64,000 bases of DNA from positions 186,001-250,000 of the forward strand of contig CADCXC010000044.1 of the NCBI GenBank assembly GCA_902806595.1, written 5' to 3'. The first letter of the stretch is position 1; every line of letters begins with the position of its first letter. Origin of the DNA: Pyrenopolyporus hunteri (lineage: Eukaryota > Ascomycota > Sordariomycetes > Xylariales > Hypoxylaceae). This document shows, one piece after another, positions 37,754-48,275 of the stretch. A program made the position numbers and the translations under genes. Under the pieces are notes generated by a model. The model saw only the letters and a program-made list of their open reading frames with translations. It made no database searches and was not told the DNA's origin.

Positions 37754-40600
37754 TTAGAACTGCATTACGTTATTTTCCAGCAATTCCATCATCTGGTGGC
37801 TGGCAGTATACCAGTTCGCTAGATCCGAAGCCGGGTCTGCTCCGACGTCTTCTCCGCCGTCCTCTCCAACGTCTTCTCCCCAAGCAACAGCCCCTGTCTG
37901 GGAACTCAGCTTAGTCGGCATAGATATCGCCGGCGCGGTGCTCGACTCAGTACCGCTGGCCGGCTCGTGATGGCCTACAGCCTCTACTTGCCCTTGTGGA
38001 TGGAAGCCCAGCGTGCTCAGGTACGCATCCACCGCTGTTCTGAGTTCCGAATGCTCGTTTTCCAGTGTGGAAGCTGTCTTTAGCTTGGTATAGCTTGCGG
38101 CCACATTAGTGAACACCTGGAAGAGCCTATGATGCTGTGATATAGCAGGCGAGTACCGACGGACAGGCTCAAGAGAATCGACAAAAGTCCGCATTCGATC
38201 CAGGTCGTCAGAGCTGCCAGTCTGTAATACATGACAAAACATGACAATGAAAGCTATAAATGGGGAGAAGAGAATAGTCCTATCAAACAACATCATCGTC
38301 AGTCTCCGTATATGATGTCGAGCAGGATATGCTCTTATGCAACATCGCACCAACCAATTAATATACGCCGCCAAGAGGGCCGGCCTGTCGCTGGTAAACT
38401 CAGATACAAAGGCTTGGTGCGACGACAGGGTTTGTCTTGCGGAACGAACGCACTCGACCGTAAACGTCGCGCAGGGCTCGTTTGCCGCTATTGCTGGTGA
38501 AGCCCTTAAGATCAGGGTTTGCATTGACAACGACAATACCTCATCCGACTTCCCGACGAAATTGATGAAATCCGTATGAGACTTTTTAATGCTTGACCCG
38601 GCTAATCTTTCCTATATCCGATGAGATATCAATTCTGGAACTCAGTTGTGTCAGGAGAGACCTATATACTTACGACGTCATGGCGTAATTGTTGTTGTAT
38701 GCCATGTAGCTCCTGAGAAAGCTCCAAGACCCTACCACTTTTCTCATTACAGCCAAGGGTGAGAGCGCGAGGACTATACAGTTCCTCATAGATCCTGCTT
38801 GCTAACTGTGCCATTCTTATCCAACCACGGGAGTATTCATGAAATGGGCCGTTTCCCGGTAGCGGGGCCGTGATCTCGCAGTCCGCAATCATGGAACACC
38901 GCCCGAGACGAAGGCTCAGAGATTTTTCAAGAAAATATATGCTCCAGAAGAGTAAACCAAACTGATTGGCCGCATCAGATATGTCATTTGCTGCCTTGTC
39001 TCGAGTATGGAAGCCGAGCGCGTAAGAGCACTGCTGCGCTGCGGTGACGAAAGTCCATGCGGCCGACGGTTTGGACGCTTCAACGAAGTAAATGCTCTAA
39101 GCGGACGATTAGCATATTCATGTCATGAATATGAGCTGGGGGGGGGGGGTTACCGCCAATGTAAGGGCGAGAACCATTTCGTGGCTGGGATTTAGAAAGA
39201 GAGGGAGGTTCCGTAATGCACCCTCTACATTCTTCTGGCACATTGGGGCAAATTGCTCATACAAATCCCCTGAGCGAGACTCGTCAGCTGAGAAGAAAGT
39301 TGATTCCATGAACAGAACTATGCGACGTGTAAGCCTGTGCATGCCTCTAGAGTTCGAAGATACCTAGGTTACGGACAGTAAAGCGAGATGTTAGTGATGA
39401 TGAACTCGGCGTTTGTATAGTCGTCGGAGAAGTAAACTTTCAGACACAGATCCGATAGGGTTCGAGGATAGGCCAGCTCGTGCAGAAATAGGAGGCTAGT
39501 GTTGTGAAGGTCTGGGGAAGAGTTAATATGATGAACATCGATATAGTCATGGGAACCTGTGCCGGGTCTTGCTAACTCAGGGCAGCCAATGGGTAGTAGC
39601 CACTGACGGGGAATACGAGGAATCCACACCTTTGGCTCTTTGTATTGCCTCTACGGCGGCTCGGATGGGTGGCATCCTAGAATCAGCAGGCTTTGCTGCC
39701 GGACAGGGCTGCAGGACTGTCGAGGGAAATGCTGTCGAAGAACGGTTGGCCTTGATAGCCCCTGTGATTTGCTGAAGCAAATGAAGGATCTCCCTGGTAT
39801 CGGTCGCATGGCCACTATTTCTATCAGCGCCAGCCACATTGTTTAAGAAGTCAATCGCCAACGTCGAATGAGCCGAAAGGGACGACGACCCTTCATGAAG
39901 GAGTGGACCTTTGTCTTCTACCAAAGGTTCTGATGCATCACGACCCGGTGACAGAAGTCCTTGGTAGGTTTCGCTTGCCGTTTGGCTAGGGGCCGAATTG
40001 GCGTTGGGCCCAGCATCTGTAGCACTGGTCGAAAGGGGCGTTTGTATTGACTGGCTGGGCGACCTTACAGTCGGAGAACGAACGTGGCGTGGAAGTGCAT
40101 GCGCCGTGTCTTCCGGGATCAAAGTGCTGATTGCGCGGGTGATTTTGTCGAGCCTGGTATCGATATGGTTGATCTTATCTTCACTAAGGAACCGGTGCTA
40201 GATTAGCCCTCGAAGGAGTAGAATTGCGTGGATAACCTGACTTACTATGCCGATACAGCGGCAGTGCGCTGTTGCTTTGGCCTGGCAACACGGGGCGAAG
40301 TGTTGCACGGCGCTTGGGCTCGTTGACAACCCGAGCAAGGAATCTTCTTATCACAGCGAATCTATTATCTTCAGTTACGGAAGATTCCCCGGCGCGGCAG
40401 GTTTTGAGTGCAACCAACCTTCTTCGTCCGACATCTATCGCACTGCAATGCGCTGCGTTAGCCCTTTCAATCATTGCACTAAGACTAGAGTGGGCTCGAG
40501 ATGGATGGGAGAATAAGAGACTTACCGCTTTCGTTCCAACATACGGCATTCGCGTCTGACCGATGGGCCGAGGCCCGCCGATACCGTCCGAATTTGACAT
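37754..40600 (-). CDS. Zn2Cys6 fungal transcription factor
   Basis: Nine exons (40600-40526, 40442-40419, 40361-40246, 40183-39630, 39511-39377, 39317-39154, 39096-38674, 38611-38355, 38279-37754) give about 757 residues. Splicing rebuilds a canonical binuclear zinc cluster, CDRCRTKKIRCDKKIPCSGC plus a final Cys at residue 52 (C-x2-C-x6-C-x5-C-x2-C-x6-C). A short coiled-coil-like segment (EDKINHIDTRLDKITRAI) follows, then a disordered Ser/Thr/Pro linker and the fungal middle homology region (MCQKNVEGALRNLPLF; LLFWSIYFLEKSLSLRLGR). It binds CGG-type sites in nuclear DNA. Exon 2 is only 24 nt. The exon 4/5 junction (39630 to 39511) is the least certain: its donor is GTGTGG and another acceptor near 39556 also keeps frame. 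The ABC gene next door is a possible target, by position only. Confidence 0.88.
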
Positions 40601-41976
40601 AAGCCTTGCCTTACCAATGGTAAGTTTCGTGCCGGCCGATGATTGAATTGAAAGAGCTGAATTCGTGAAGAGACGGGAGGGGCTGGCGTTCGGGCATGGG
40701 ATATGGCAGTCCCGATATTCCCGATATTCCTATCAAATGTGTCAACTGGAGAATACGAACACCCCGGCATCCATAGGGAGATAACTAGGTAGGTAGATAG
40801 GTAGGTAGGTATGGGCACCTTGGTTACTGGTTTCGCCTAACGAGGATGTGAAGAAATCACGAATGGCATAAGTCGCGCTGCTTTGACTTGTTCGTCGCCC
40901 CTTTCACCCTTTTCACCCTTTTCACCATTCCTTGCTCGAAGTCTCTATAAACAGACACTTGGTTCTTTCACCTAGCCTATTACCTATGTCAAAGTTAATA
41001 AAAAGCGGGCATGGCACCCTCTAAGAGTACTTATCGCAAATTCCTCAGTAATTCTATCCTTTACAGAGGTTCGGTATTTTATCGAGAGACCAAGATTTGG
41101 TTGAGCCGAACTCAGGAGTCCCTTATTATGTCCGGAGATTGCCCCCCGGCATTTCGGATCCCGTAACACCGAGGCCAATCCGCGCATCATTATCTCGATA
41201 AGCATAAGCTTAAACCACTATTATAAAATTTACCAAATGTATTTTTTTAGTTACGTTTTAACGACGAAGTATATATTTTTTAAATTATGCCAAAACGAGT
41301 CCACTCGAGCCAAGGGTTAGCTTTAACTGCCCATCCTTAATCTCAACTAATAATGGGGTAAAAGGGGACTCGGGACGCTAATCCAAGACCTACAGATTAA
41401 ATACGACGAAGAGACGAGCCCTTTGGTTCTCATAAAATTTACAGTCAAGATCATGATCATTTTAACTCGCAAAGCCGTAGCTATTGCCATTCTAGCCATC
41501 AAAGCATTTATAAGGCACAGATCATTACGGCGACCATCGGTATAACTTATATGGTAGGAGGCTTCACGCCGGGCCGTAAGATGATAGGCATGGCCTAGCT
41601 TATACTTCGTCGCGAAACCACCCGTCTCAATGATATTGTTAGGTATCTACCTAGGTACCTATGTACTAATCGATTCGCTATACCTAGGACGAGGCGATGC
41701 TACATTAAGCACGATCATGCTTGTTGGGTGGAAGGTTTCGGATATCGTTCTATTAAACGGGTCTAGATAGAGAAAATCAAGTCATCAAACTTCATGTCCT
41801 TCTGTATCCGGTACCACCCAACCGTCGATTAACACCTTTAAGCCAGAGTAGTCAAAGTCATATCTCATATACGCCCTTCCCCCTTTTAACACGAACAGCG
41901 CATTGAGAACCTAACTCCCTTTCACACCTTTCACCCCCCCTCCCCTTATCCCCCTCCTTTCAACCCAACCCCCCTA
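40601..41976. other. Intergenic upstream of the C6 regulator
   Basis: About 1.4 kb. A TAGG tract lies at about 40786-40810 and a CACCCTTTT-type repeat at about 40902-40926. T/C-rich DNA at 41875-41975 is the 3' flank of the decarboxylase. No gene seen. Confidence 0.5.
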
Positions 41977-43710
41977 TCACTCCGCCATAGCATTCCTCTT
42001 GGCGCTCGCCTCGGCCGTGACCTTCAAGCTCTTGGGCGCGTCCTCGCGAGGCATGTACAGCTCGACGAAGCGCAGGCCCTTGCGGTCGTTGAAGTCGGGG
42101 TCGGCGAGGAGGACCTCGAGCTCGCCGCGGGTGCGCACGGCGTAGGACTTGGCAGTGTCCTCGGCGCCGCCCAGCACGGCCGGCAGGTCGCGGTAGCGCC
42201 AGGCGGCGATGTCGTTGTACGGCTCGTCCATGCCGTGGATGTACCGCTCGATCGTGTACCCGTCGTTGCAGATGACGAAGAGGATCACGTCCAGCCGGTG
42301 GCGGATCATCGTGCTGATCTCCTGCGCCGTCAGCTGCAGGCTGCCGTCGCCCTCGAACAGGATCGTGCGCCGCGCCTTCTCCGGCCCTTCCTGGTCCTGC
42401 GTCGCCAGCGCCGCGCCCTGACACGCGCCCACCGCCCACCCGATGCTGCCCCACAGCGTCTGGTTCAGCGCCGTCACCTCCGCCGGGAACCGCGTCTCCC
42501 AGATCCCGAAGTTGGCCGTGCCCGTCTCCGTCACCACGATGTCGCCCTTCCGCAGGAACTCGTCGATGCGCGCCCAGAACCACTCCTGCGTGATGATCGC
42601 CCCCGGGTCCGAGCGCGACGCGGGCTCCTGGAATTTCGGGGGAGGGAGGACCTTGACCTGGGAGACGTCGACGCGGTCGACGATCTTGCGCAGCACGCCC
42701 TTCATCCGCACACCCGGGTACTCCGAGTACCGCACGATGCAGTGGTCGCTGTGCAGGTCGATGGTGGTCAGCTGAGAGAGGCGGTACGAGAACCCGGCCG
42801 TGTTGAAGTCGCTCTTCATCGACCCGATGGAGATGACTAAGTCGGAGCTCTCGACCATTTCTTTGACCGCCGGACTGGATGCGGAGCCGGAATACACGCC
42901 GCCATAATTAGGGTGGGTTTCGTTGATGGCGCCCTTGCCCATGGGGGTGACGAAGATGGGGAGCTTGGTCTTCTCGAGGAGGTCGTGGACCTCCTCGAGG
43001 ACGCGGTGGCGGATGGCGCAAGCGTCGACGAGGATAATGGGTCGTTGCGCGGCGTGCAGATACTTGAGCACGACGTCGACCACGTAATCTTCCCGATCGG
43101 GATCGTTAGCGGGCTCGCTCAGGTCGATCTTGGTGTCGAGGCGGGCACCCTCAACCTTCTTCTCGACCATGTCGGTGGGGAACATGATGTAGACGGGGCG
43201 GGAGCGCAGGTAGCACTCGCGCAGGGCGTGGTCGATCTGGGCGGCAATCTCGGCCGGGTCGTTTAGCTTAGCGACGGCGCACGAGATAGAAGCGCTCATG
43301 TTGGCGAAGACGTTAAAGTCGCCGTTGCCCAGGGTGTGGTGCAGCAATAAACCGCTGCGCTGGGAGATGGTAGACGGACACCCGACGATGTGCACCACAG
43401 GCACGTGCTCGCTGTACGCGCCCGCGATGCCGTTCACCGCGGATAGTTCGCCAACGCCGAACGTGGTTACAATTGCCCCGATACCCTTGACCCGGGCGTA
43501 CCCGTCGGCGGCGTAGGCCGCGTTGAGCTCATTGCAGTTGCCGACCCATTTGAGCCCGGCCTTGGGTAGGTAATCGAGGGCGACGAGGTTGAAGTCGCCC
43601 GGAAGCCCGTGGACGGATCGGATTCCGATCTGGTAGAGCCTCGTGAAGAGGTACTCGGCCACGTCGACGGGCTTTATGAGATTTTTTGTTCTGATGTCCG
43701 TGGTAGGCAT
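41977..43710 (-). CDS. Pyruvate decarboxylase
   Basis: A single exon of 577 residues, the normal length. The open frame runs 36 codons further upstream, but the ATG at 43710 (MPTTDIRTKN) begins where family members begin, so I chose it. ThDP enzyme features: the activating Glu in NCNELNAAYAADGYAR (about residue 61), the HH pair in LLLHHTLGNGDF (124-125), and the cofactor motif GDGS at 454 to ND at 482-483 followed by GYTIE with its conserved Glu (488). One difference from the common yeast form is NDG instead of NNG in that motif. It decarboxylates pyruvate to acetaldehyde in the cytosol, the first step of ethanol fermentation, and also feeds acetate and acetyl-CoA. Some fungal members act on indole-3-pyruvate or phenylpyruvate; this cannot be told from sequence. 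Strong codon bias suggests high expression. Confidence 0.93.
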   Translation of the reverse strand: MPTTDIRTKNLIKPVDVAEYLFTRLYQIGIRSVHGLPGDFNLVALDYLPKAGLKWVGNCNELNAAYAADGYARVKGIGAIVTTFGVGELSAVNGIAGAYSEHVPVVHIVGCPSTISQRSGLLLHHTLGNGDFNVFANMSASISCAVAKLNDPAEIAAQIDHALRECYLRSRPVYIMFPTDMVEKKVEGARLDTKIDLSEPANDPDREDYVVDVVLKYLHAAQRPIILVDACAIRHRVLEEVHDLLEKTKLPIFVTPMGKGAINETHPNYGGVYSGSASSPAVKEMVESSDLVISIGSMKSDFNTAGFSYRLSQLTTIDLHSDHCIVRYSEYPGVRMKGVLRKIVDRVDVSQVKVLPPPKFQEPASRSDPGAIITQEWFWARIDEFLRKGDIVVTETGTANFGIWETRFPAEVTALNQTLWGSIGWAVGACQGAALATQDQEGPEKARRTILFEGDGSLQLTAQEISTMIRHRLDVILFVICNDGYTIERYIHGMDEPYNDIAAWRYRDLPAVLGGAEDTAKSYAVRTRGELEVLLADPDFNDRKGLRFVELYMPREDAPKSLKVTAEASAKRNAMAE

Positions 43711-44964
43711 CCTGATAATTTCTCTCTTTGCCCTTTTCTTTCTCGGGAGTTTGACCAAGGTTAACTCTAATAAGTCGCTGTAAGTGGCGTGAATGTAGAT
43801 ATTATAAGTACCGCGCAATTATACGAGCGAAGTGATAATTAATTGCCGAGGAAGATGTATAATATAAATGGACCGCTGGAAATTCTATTTGCCGCCTTGG
43901 AAAGTGTCTGAGATTCAAGGCGACAGTCTATGTTAATTAATGATGATGATGGTCGAGATGTGGTTATGTTAGAACAAGGAGAAATGTCTTGGCCGACCGC
44001 AGGGAGAATCTCCAGCTAAATATCTCAAGCGGCGCCGCTGTCGCAGCTGTAGGATACGAAGAGATACGAAGTTGAGAGAGTTGGGCTCCCGGAATCGTAT
44101 GGTGGTTATTCGCATCGCCTGTTCTCGACATTCGTATCGGGCCTTGTTTGCAGTGGATATGGCGCATCTTCGGCGTCTGCAGATGATCAGGCGATGATGC
44201 AATGGATTCTGGTTTTCCTTTCCCTCTTTTTTTGGACCCTCTCGTTTGTCGTTAAGGGGAGTATACAGTATAGCGCACTGGACTATATTTACATGTGAGC
44301 TCACTTTCCGATGCATACAATTGGCGAGTCATTTACTTTGAATTGTCTTTCGCTCAAGATTTTGAAATACTTTGCCCTAAGCCGATTCGACCGTCATCTG
44401 TGTTTTCGCAAGTAATAACCTAGAAAGTCCAATTCAGCTTTCTTGTTCGTAGTACAAGGGCGATGTCCATCTTTCCGTCTCCTAACGACAGACCAATCGG
44501 CCGAACCCGGTTTGCTTCGACGACCCCCGATTAGGCAGTCCTTGGGTGCCGGTCTGGAACGGGCCAAGTAGCATTACGCGCGCAAGCAAGCGTCGATCTT
44601 TTGATTAGCGACCAACAACATATCGGTGAACTCCAACCGAGAGAGATGCTCCGACAAGGCCGACGCCGACGGGAATCAATTTTTGGCGACGGAAAATTGG
44701 GATAATTCATCTGTTTCTGTTGAGCGGCGAAACCGTCTCGTCTCATCTGTGTCTCTATTCTAACTCAAGAACGCAATGTCCGCTGCCGTCACTCATTATT
44801 TTATCGTGGTATACAGTACAATCGGTTTATACAAGGCGAGCACATTTTGTCGCATATCGATAGCAACGACTTCCCCAGCGCATAGCCGGTTTAGGGCCTC
44901 GGCTACGCGAAGCTGTCGCGGATGGGTATTTGTAATGCTGATCCTCGGAGAAGACGGTTCCGAC
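43711..44964. other. Intergenic between Erv1 and pyruvate decarboxylase
   Basis: About 1.25 kb holding the decarboxylase promoter and leader and the 3' region of the Erv1 gene. Short frames at 43969-44316 and 44531-44746 have no recognisable features. Confidence 0.5.
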
Positions 44965-45627
44965 TCAGTCGCAGCGTCCATCTTTCCAACCAGTCCTCCA
45001 CCTCTCCTCCCACTTGGAGCAGTCGAACTTCTGCTTGCCGAGTTTAACGTTGACGGCGTTATGCGCCTCACATAACCACTTGCCGAACTCGTCGCGGCTA
45101 CCAACCTGGATGCGCTCTTTCTCCATGTAACGTTGAAAGTCCTCGGCGCATACCCAGCACGGATACAGCCTGGAGAAGGTTCCCATGAAAGTGCGGAGGT
45201 CGGACTGCTCGGCTGCGCTCGGCGTCTTGGGATACGTCGCGGCGATGGAATGCAGCAGGGTCCAAGTGCTTCGGCCCAGCGTCTCCACGTCGGCCGGACA
45301 ATCGTCCGGAGGAGCGTGCTGAGAGGAATAGGTAGAGGCGGCAGCAGCGCCAGCTCCAGCGCCGATAGCAGCGGCACCACCCGCCGCGGCACTACCGCCA
45401 GACTTGAGCGTCGACTTCGCCATCTGTGCCCAGGCAGAGAAATCCCTCTTCGAAGTGCATGACCGACAACTACGCCCACGCCCGCAGGCTGGTGTTAGCG
45501 GATAGCCGGACAGTGCGACTACTGGCCAATAATGACGGTTCGCTTCTACTCACGGCTTGCCATCTTTCCCTATCACAACTCCCTTAGGCAGCTCGTTGGG
45601 CTGAGGTTCTCTGGTGTCAGCAGCCAT
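44965..45627 (-). CDS. ERV1: Erv1/ALR-type FAD-linked sulfhydryl oxidase (mitochondrial)
   Basis: Two exons, 45627-45554 and 45469-44965, give 192 residues. The second exon alone looks like a complete frame starting at MAKSTL, but splicing to the upstream ATG restores the N-terminal shuttle motif PCRSC (Cys 26 and 29), so the longer model is preferred. The catalytic motif YPCWVC (129 and 132) lies next to the FAD site, and a structural pair spans CEAHNAVNVKLGKQKFDC (158 and 175, C-x16-C). LGRSTWTLLHSIAATYP is the first core helix. Erv1 reoxidises Mia40 in the intermembrane space, passing electrons to cytochrome c or oxygen, and drives import of twin-cysteine proteins. A Gly/Ala-rich linker joins shuttle and core. 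The intron (45553-45470) has GTGAGT and CGCTAAC. Confidence 0.92.
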
Positions 45628-46169
45628 CTTCTTCTTTTTCCTGTTATGACCGGCCTAGATTGCGCGTAGAGGAAAATGAGACCCGTAAGAAAGCTCATGA
45701 TAGTTTGGACATGATCGAAAGTTGCTGGTAAGAAAAAAATAAATTAAGCCGAATCGGATTTGTCAGTTGCTCGGCGAAAAGCGAATAGGTACATGCGGCG
45801 CTGCCCGGTGACGCCACTTTATTCCAACTTCCACTATGTACGTGGGTACCTCTACCCAGAACTTGCCCGGTGGAATATGAAGATATACATAGGTACATGC
45901 ATTAAGAGCACGGACCGAAACACAGTCCCCGCTCACCAAGACGAGGTCCACTTTACCAGCTTTACCAGTTCTGTCTTGTTATCGATAAAGCTTGGAGCTC
46001 CGATTACGTGGATTTGTATTCGTAGGCCGGCTGAAGTACCCGAATATAGGTACGTACCTGATAACAATCTCAAAGCGCAGTCATCTCATTCATCAATTTG
46101 CGCCAACTCGACAACTCGGATGAAAAGGCCATCAGTCGGTGTCGTCCTGGTAAAACCCACCTAGCCTCT
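45628..46169. promoter_or_regulatory. Divergent intergenic region, Erv1 / uroporphyrinogen-III synthase
   Basis: 542 bp between two divergent start codons, so it must contain both promoters. Short TAGGTAC words occur at 45786-45792 and 45889-45896. No TATA box is obvious. Confidence 0.55.
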
Positions 46170-47160
46170 ATGGCTTCAGATCCAAATCCGGCTACGGAGA
46201 AAATCCCCGTGTTGCTCCTCAAAACAAAGTCGACCCCGACCGATGCGTACGAGGACCTTTTCTCAACGCCGGGCGTCGGTTCCCCCTCCTTCGAGCCAAT
46301 CTTCGTCCCGGTCCTTCAACACAAGTTCGAAGATGACAGCATGCGCCAATTTGAAACGTTGCTGCGAGAGAGACGGATAAACAGGGACGTGAACAGTACT
46401 TACGGCGGCCTCATATTTACCTCGCAGAGAGCCGTGGAAGCGTTCGCCAAACTAGTTAAAGAGGGCAGAGGTCCGAGGCCCCTTACGCGCCAAGCGGCTT
46501 TCCGGTCTCTGACTCACAAACGTAACAGGTGATGAAAGCTGGCCGCACCTCCAAGACGTACCAATCTACAGCGTTGGTCCCGCCACGACCCGAGCGCTCA
46601 AGGCTATCCCACAGGCCCCGCCGCTCCAGATCTTTGGGGAACACACGGGGAATGGTGATGCGCTCGCACGGTTCATACTGGATCACTACAGCGAATGGTA
46701 CAGAGATCGACCGACCAAACCCCCGCTGCTCTTCCTGGTCGGAGAGCAGAGGCGAGACATAATACCGAAAACGCTAATGGACGAGACTCTATCAGATGAC
46801 CGACGGATCCAGGTCACGGAGATCGTGGTATACGGCACGGGCGTGATGGAGAGTTTTCCTAAAGACTTCGCAGACGTGCTGCAGAAGACGGCGAACAGGT
46901 CACAGCGGTGGGTAGTGGTGTTCTCGCCAACCGGCTGCGACAGTATGCTCAGGGGCCTAGGCTTACTCGACGAGGCCTCGGGTAAAGCGTTGTCAAAGCG
47001 GAGGATGGAAACGCCGACGTCGATCGCAACAATTGGGCCAACAACGGCGAATTACTTGAAAAGAACGTTCGATTTCGGGCCAGACGTGTGCGCCGAGCAG
47101 CCAAGTCCCGAGGGCGTGAGGCGCGGCATACTCGACGCTTACGTAAAAAGTAGTCAATAG
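46170..47160 (+). CDS. HEM4: Uroporphyrinogen-III synthase
   Basis: Two exons, 46170-46470 and 46529-47160, give 310 residues. Intron 46471-46528 (GTCCGA donor, CGTAACAG acceptor) must be removed to join GLIFTSQRAVEAF...EGRG to DESWPHLQDVPIYSVGPAT. Reading through hits a stop. The HemD fold is recognisable from PVLLLKTK at the N-terminus, the central IYSVGPATTRAL, LLFLVGEQRRDIIPKTL, and the late WVVVFSPTGCDSM and TSIATIGPTTANYL. It cyclises hydroxymethylbilane to uroporphyrinogen III in the cytosol, a step of haem and sirohaem synthesis. Length is slightly above the bacterial form, as is usual in fungi. The gene is divergent from Erv1. Confidence 0.93.
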
Positions 47161-48275
47161 TTGATGATTTTGAGCTCCTATTTACCTAAATGTCGGTATA
47201 TTCTGCATCTACTTAGGTAAATATTATGCTATGGTGCATGCATCTTACATGCATACTTGGATTCGAGTATGTATTGGAGAAATGGAAGACGGACATGGAG
47301 CAATGAACGGATGGGTTGTCAAAGTTACCCAACATATGCAGCTCATTACCTATGGTTGTGGATGCGGATGTTAAGACATACTGACGTACAGGGCAGTATT
47401 CTTAGCATGCTGTGTACCCTCACAAAGCGGGAGTGTTTGCGCTTTGGATAACGACGAATAACCGTGACAGTATAGAAGTAAAGTTAAATAGGCTGGGCTA
47501 AGTCTTAGAAGCTCTCAGCACACAAAGCTCTATAAGCTCTAGCGGAGACTTCGTACCACCGGGCACGTACCGAATAAGCAGGTCCGGCACTTTGAATTCG
47601 AGTGGCACGAGCCTAATAATAGTAGGTACGATATAGGTTAGGTAGGTACATGATGAGGTACACGCAACGCCTAATGCACAGAGGTAGATAAGGTACCTAC
47701 CTGCTGATTCCTTCTTATAGTTGCCGACTTTGCCTACCTCTTCCTTTTCCTAGGTAATTACCACTATTCAATTCCAATCGCCTCCACTTCTTCCTTATAT
47801 TCATTCACCCTCACTCCTAGTCGCTGCTTATATCCCATCATATATAACACAATTGTTCCTTCTGGGAACCCTTCGTCGAAGCGCTCGTTGCTATCGCAGC
47901 TCAACCAATACGACGCACGGCTGTAACCCCACCAACTTCTAACACGTTAAAGCAAAGCATCCACCACTGCTATCGTCACGCTACGTCACATTCATGATTC
48001 CACCTGGCAGTCAACCTAACCCTCCCCCCTCAAAGATAGGTAAGGTAGGTAGGCTGACCTGAAGCGCTATACCTACCTAACCTAAGACGAGACTAGCATA
48101 CCTAGCCGTTATCCACTCCTCCAATTTCCAAACGGTCGCTCTATAGCTAGCTGCTACTACTATTGCTACTGCTGCTGCTGCTACTAGAACCTAGATCGGC
48201 ACACGATCACGCGCACCACGCCATCCGCACCATTCCAAAGCTCCCCACGAGAACGCCCTCATTCAACTACCGACT
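47161..48275. other. Intergenic upstream of the TLDc gene
   Basis: About 1.1 kb. It holds several TAGGTA/TACCTA words (47636-47648, 47690-47705, 48038-48085) and a CTG/CTA trinucleotide tract at about 48151-48186 in the presumed 5' leader. No gene seen. Confidence 0.5.

Noticed and set aside
41960..42583. 207-codon and other long frames within pyruvate decarboxylase on both strands
   Set aside because: Shadows of a GC-rich, strongly biased coding region; the decarboxylase frame has all catalytic motifs.
43711..43818. Upstream 36-codon extension of pyruvate decarboxylase
   Set aside because: The frame is open, but family members start at the later Met; the extension is Lys/Arg-rich leader sequence.
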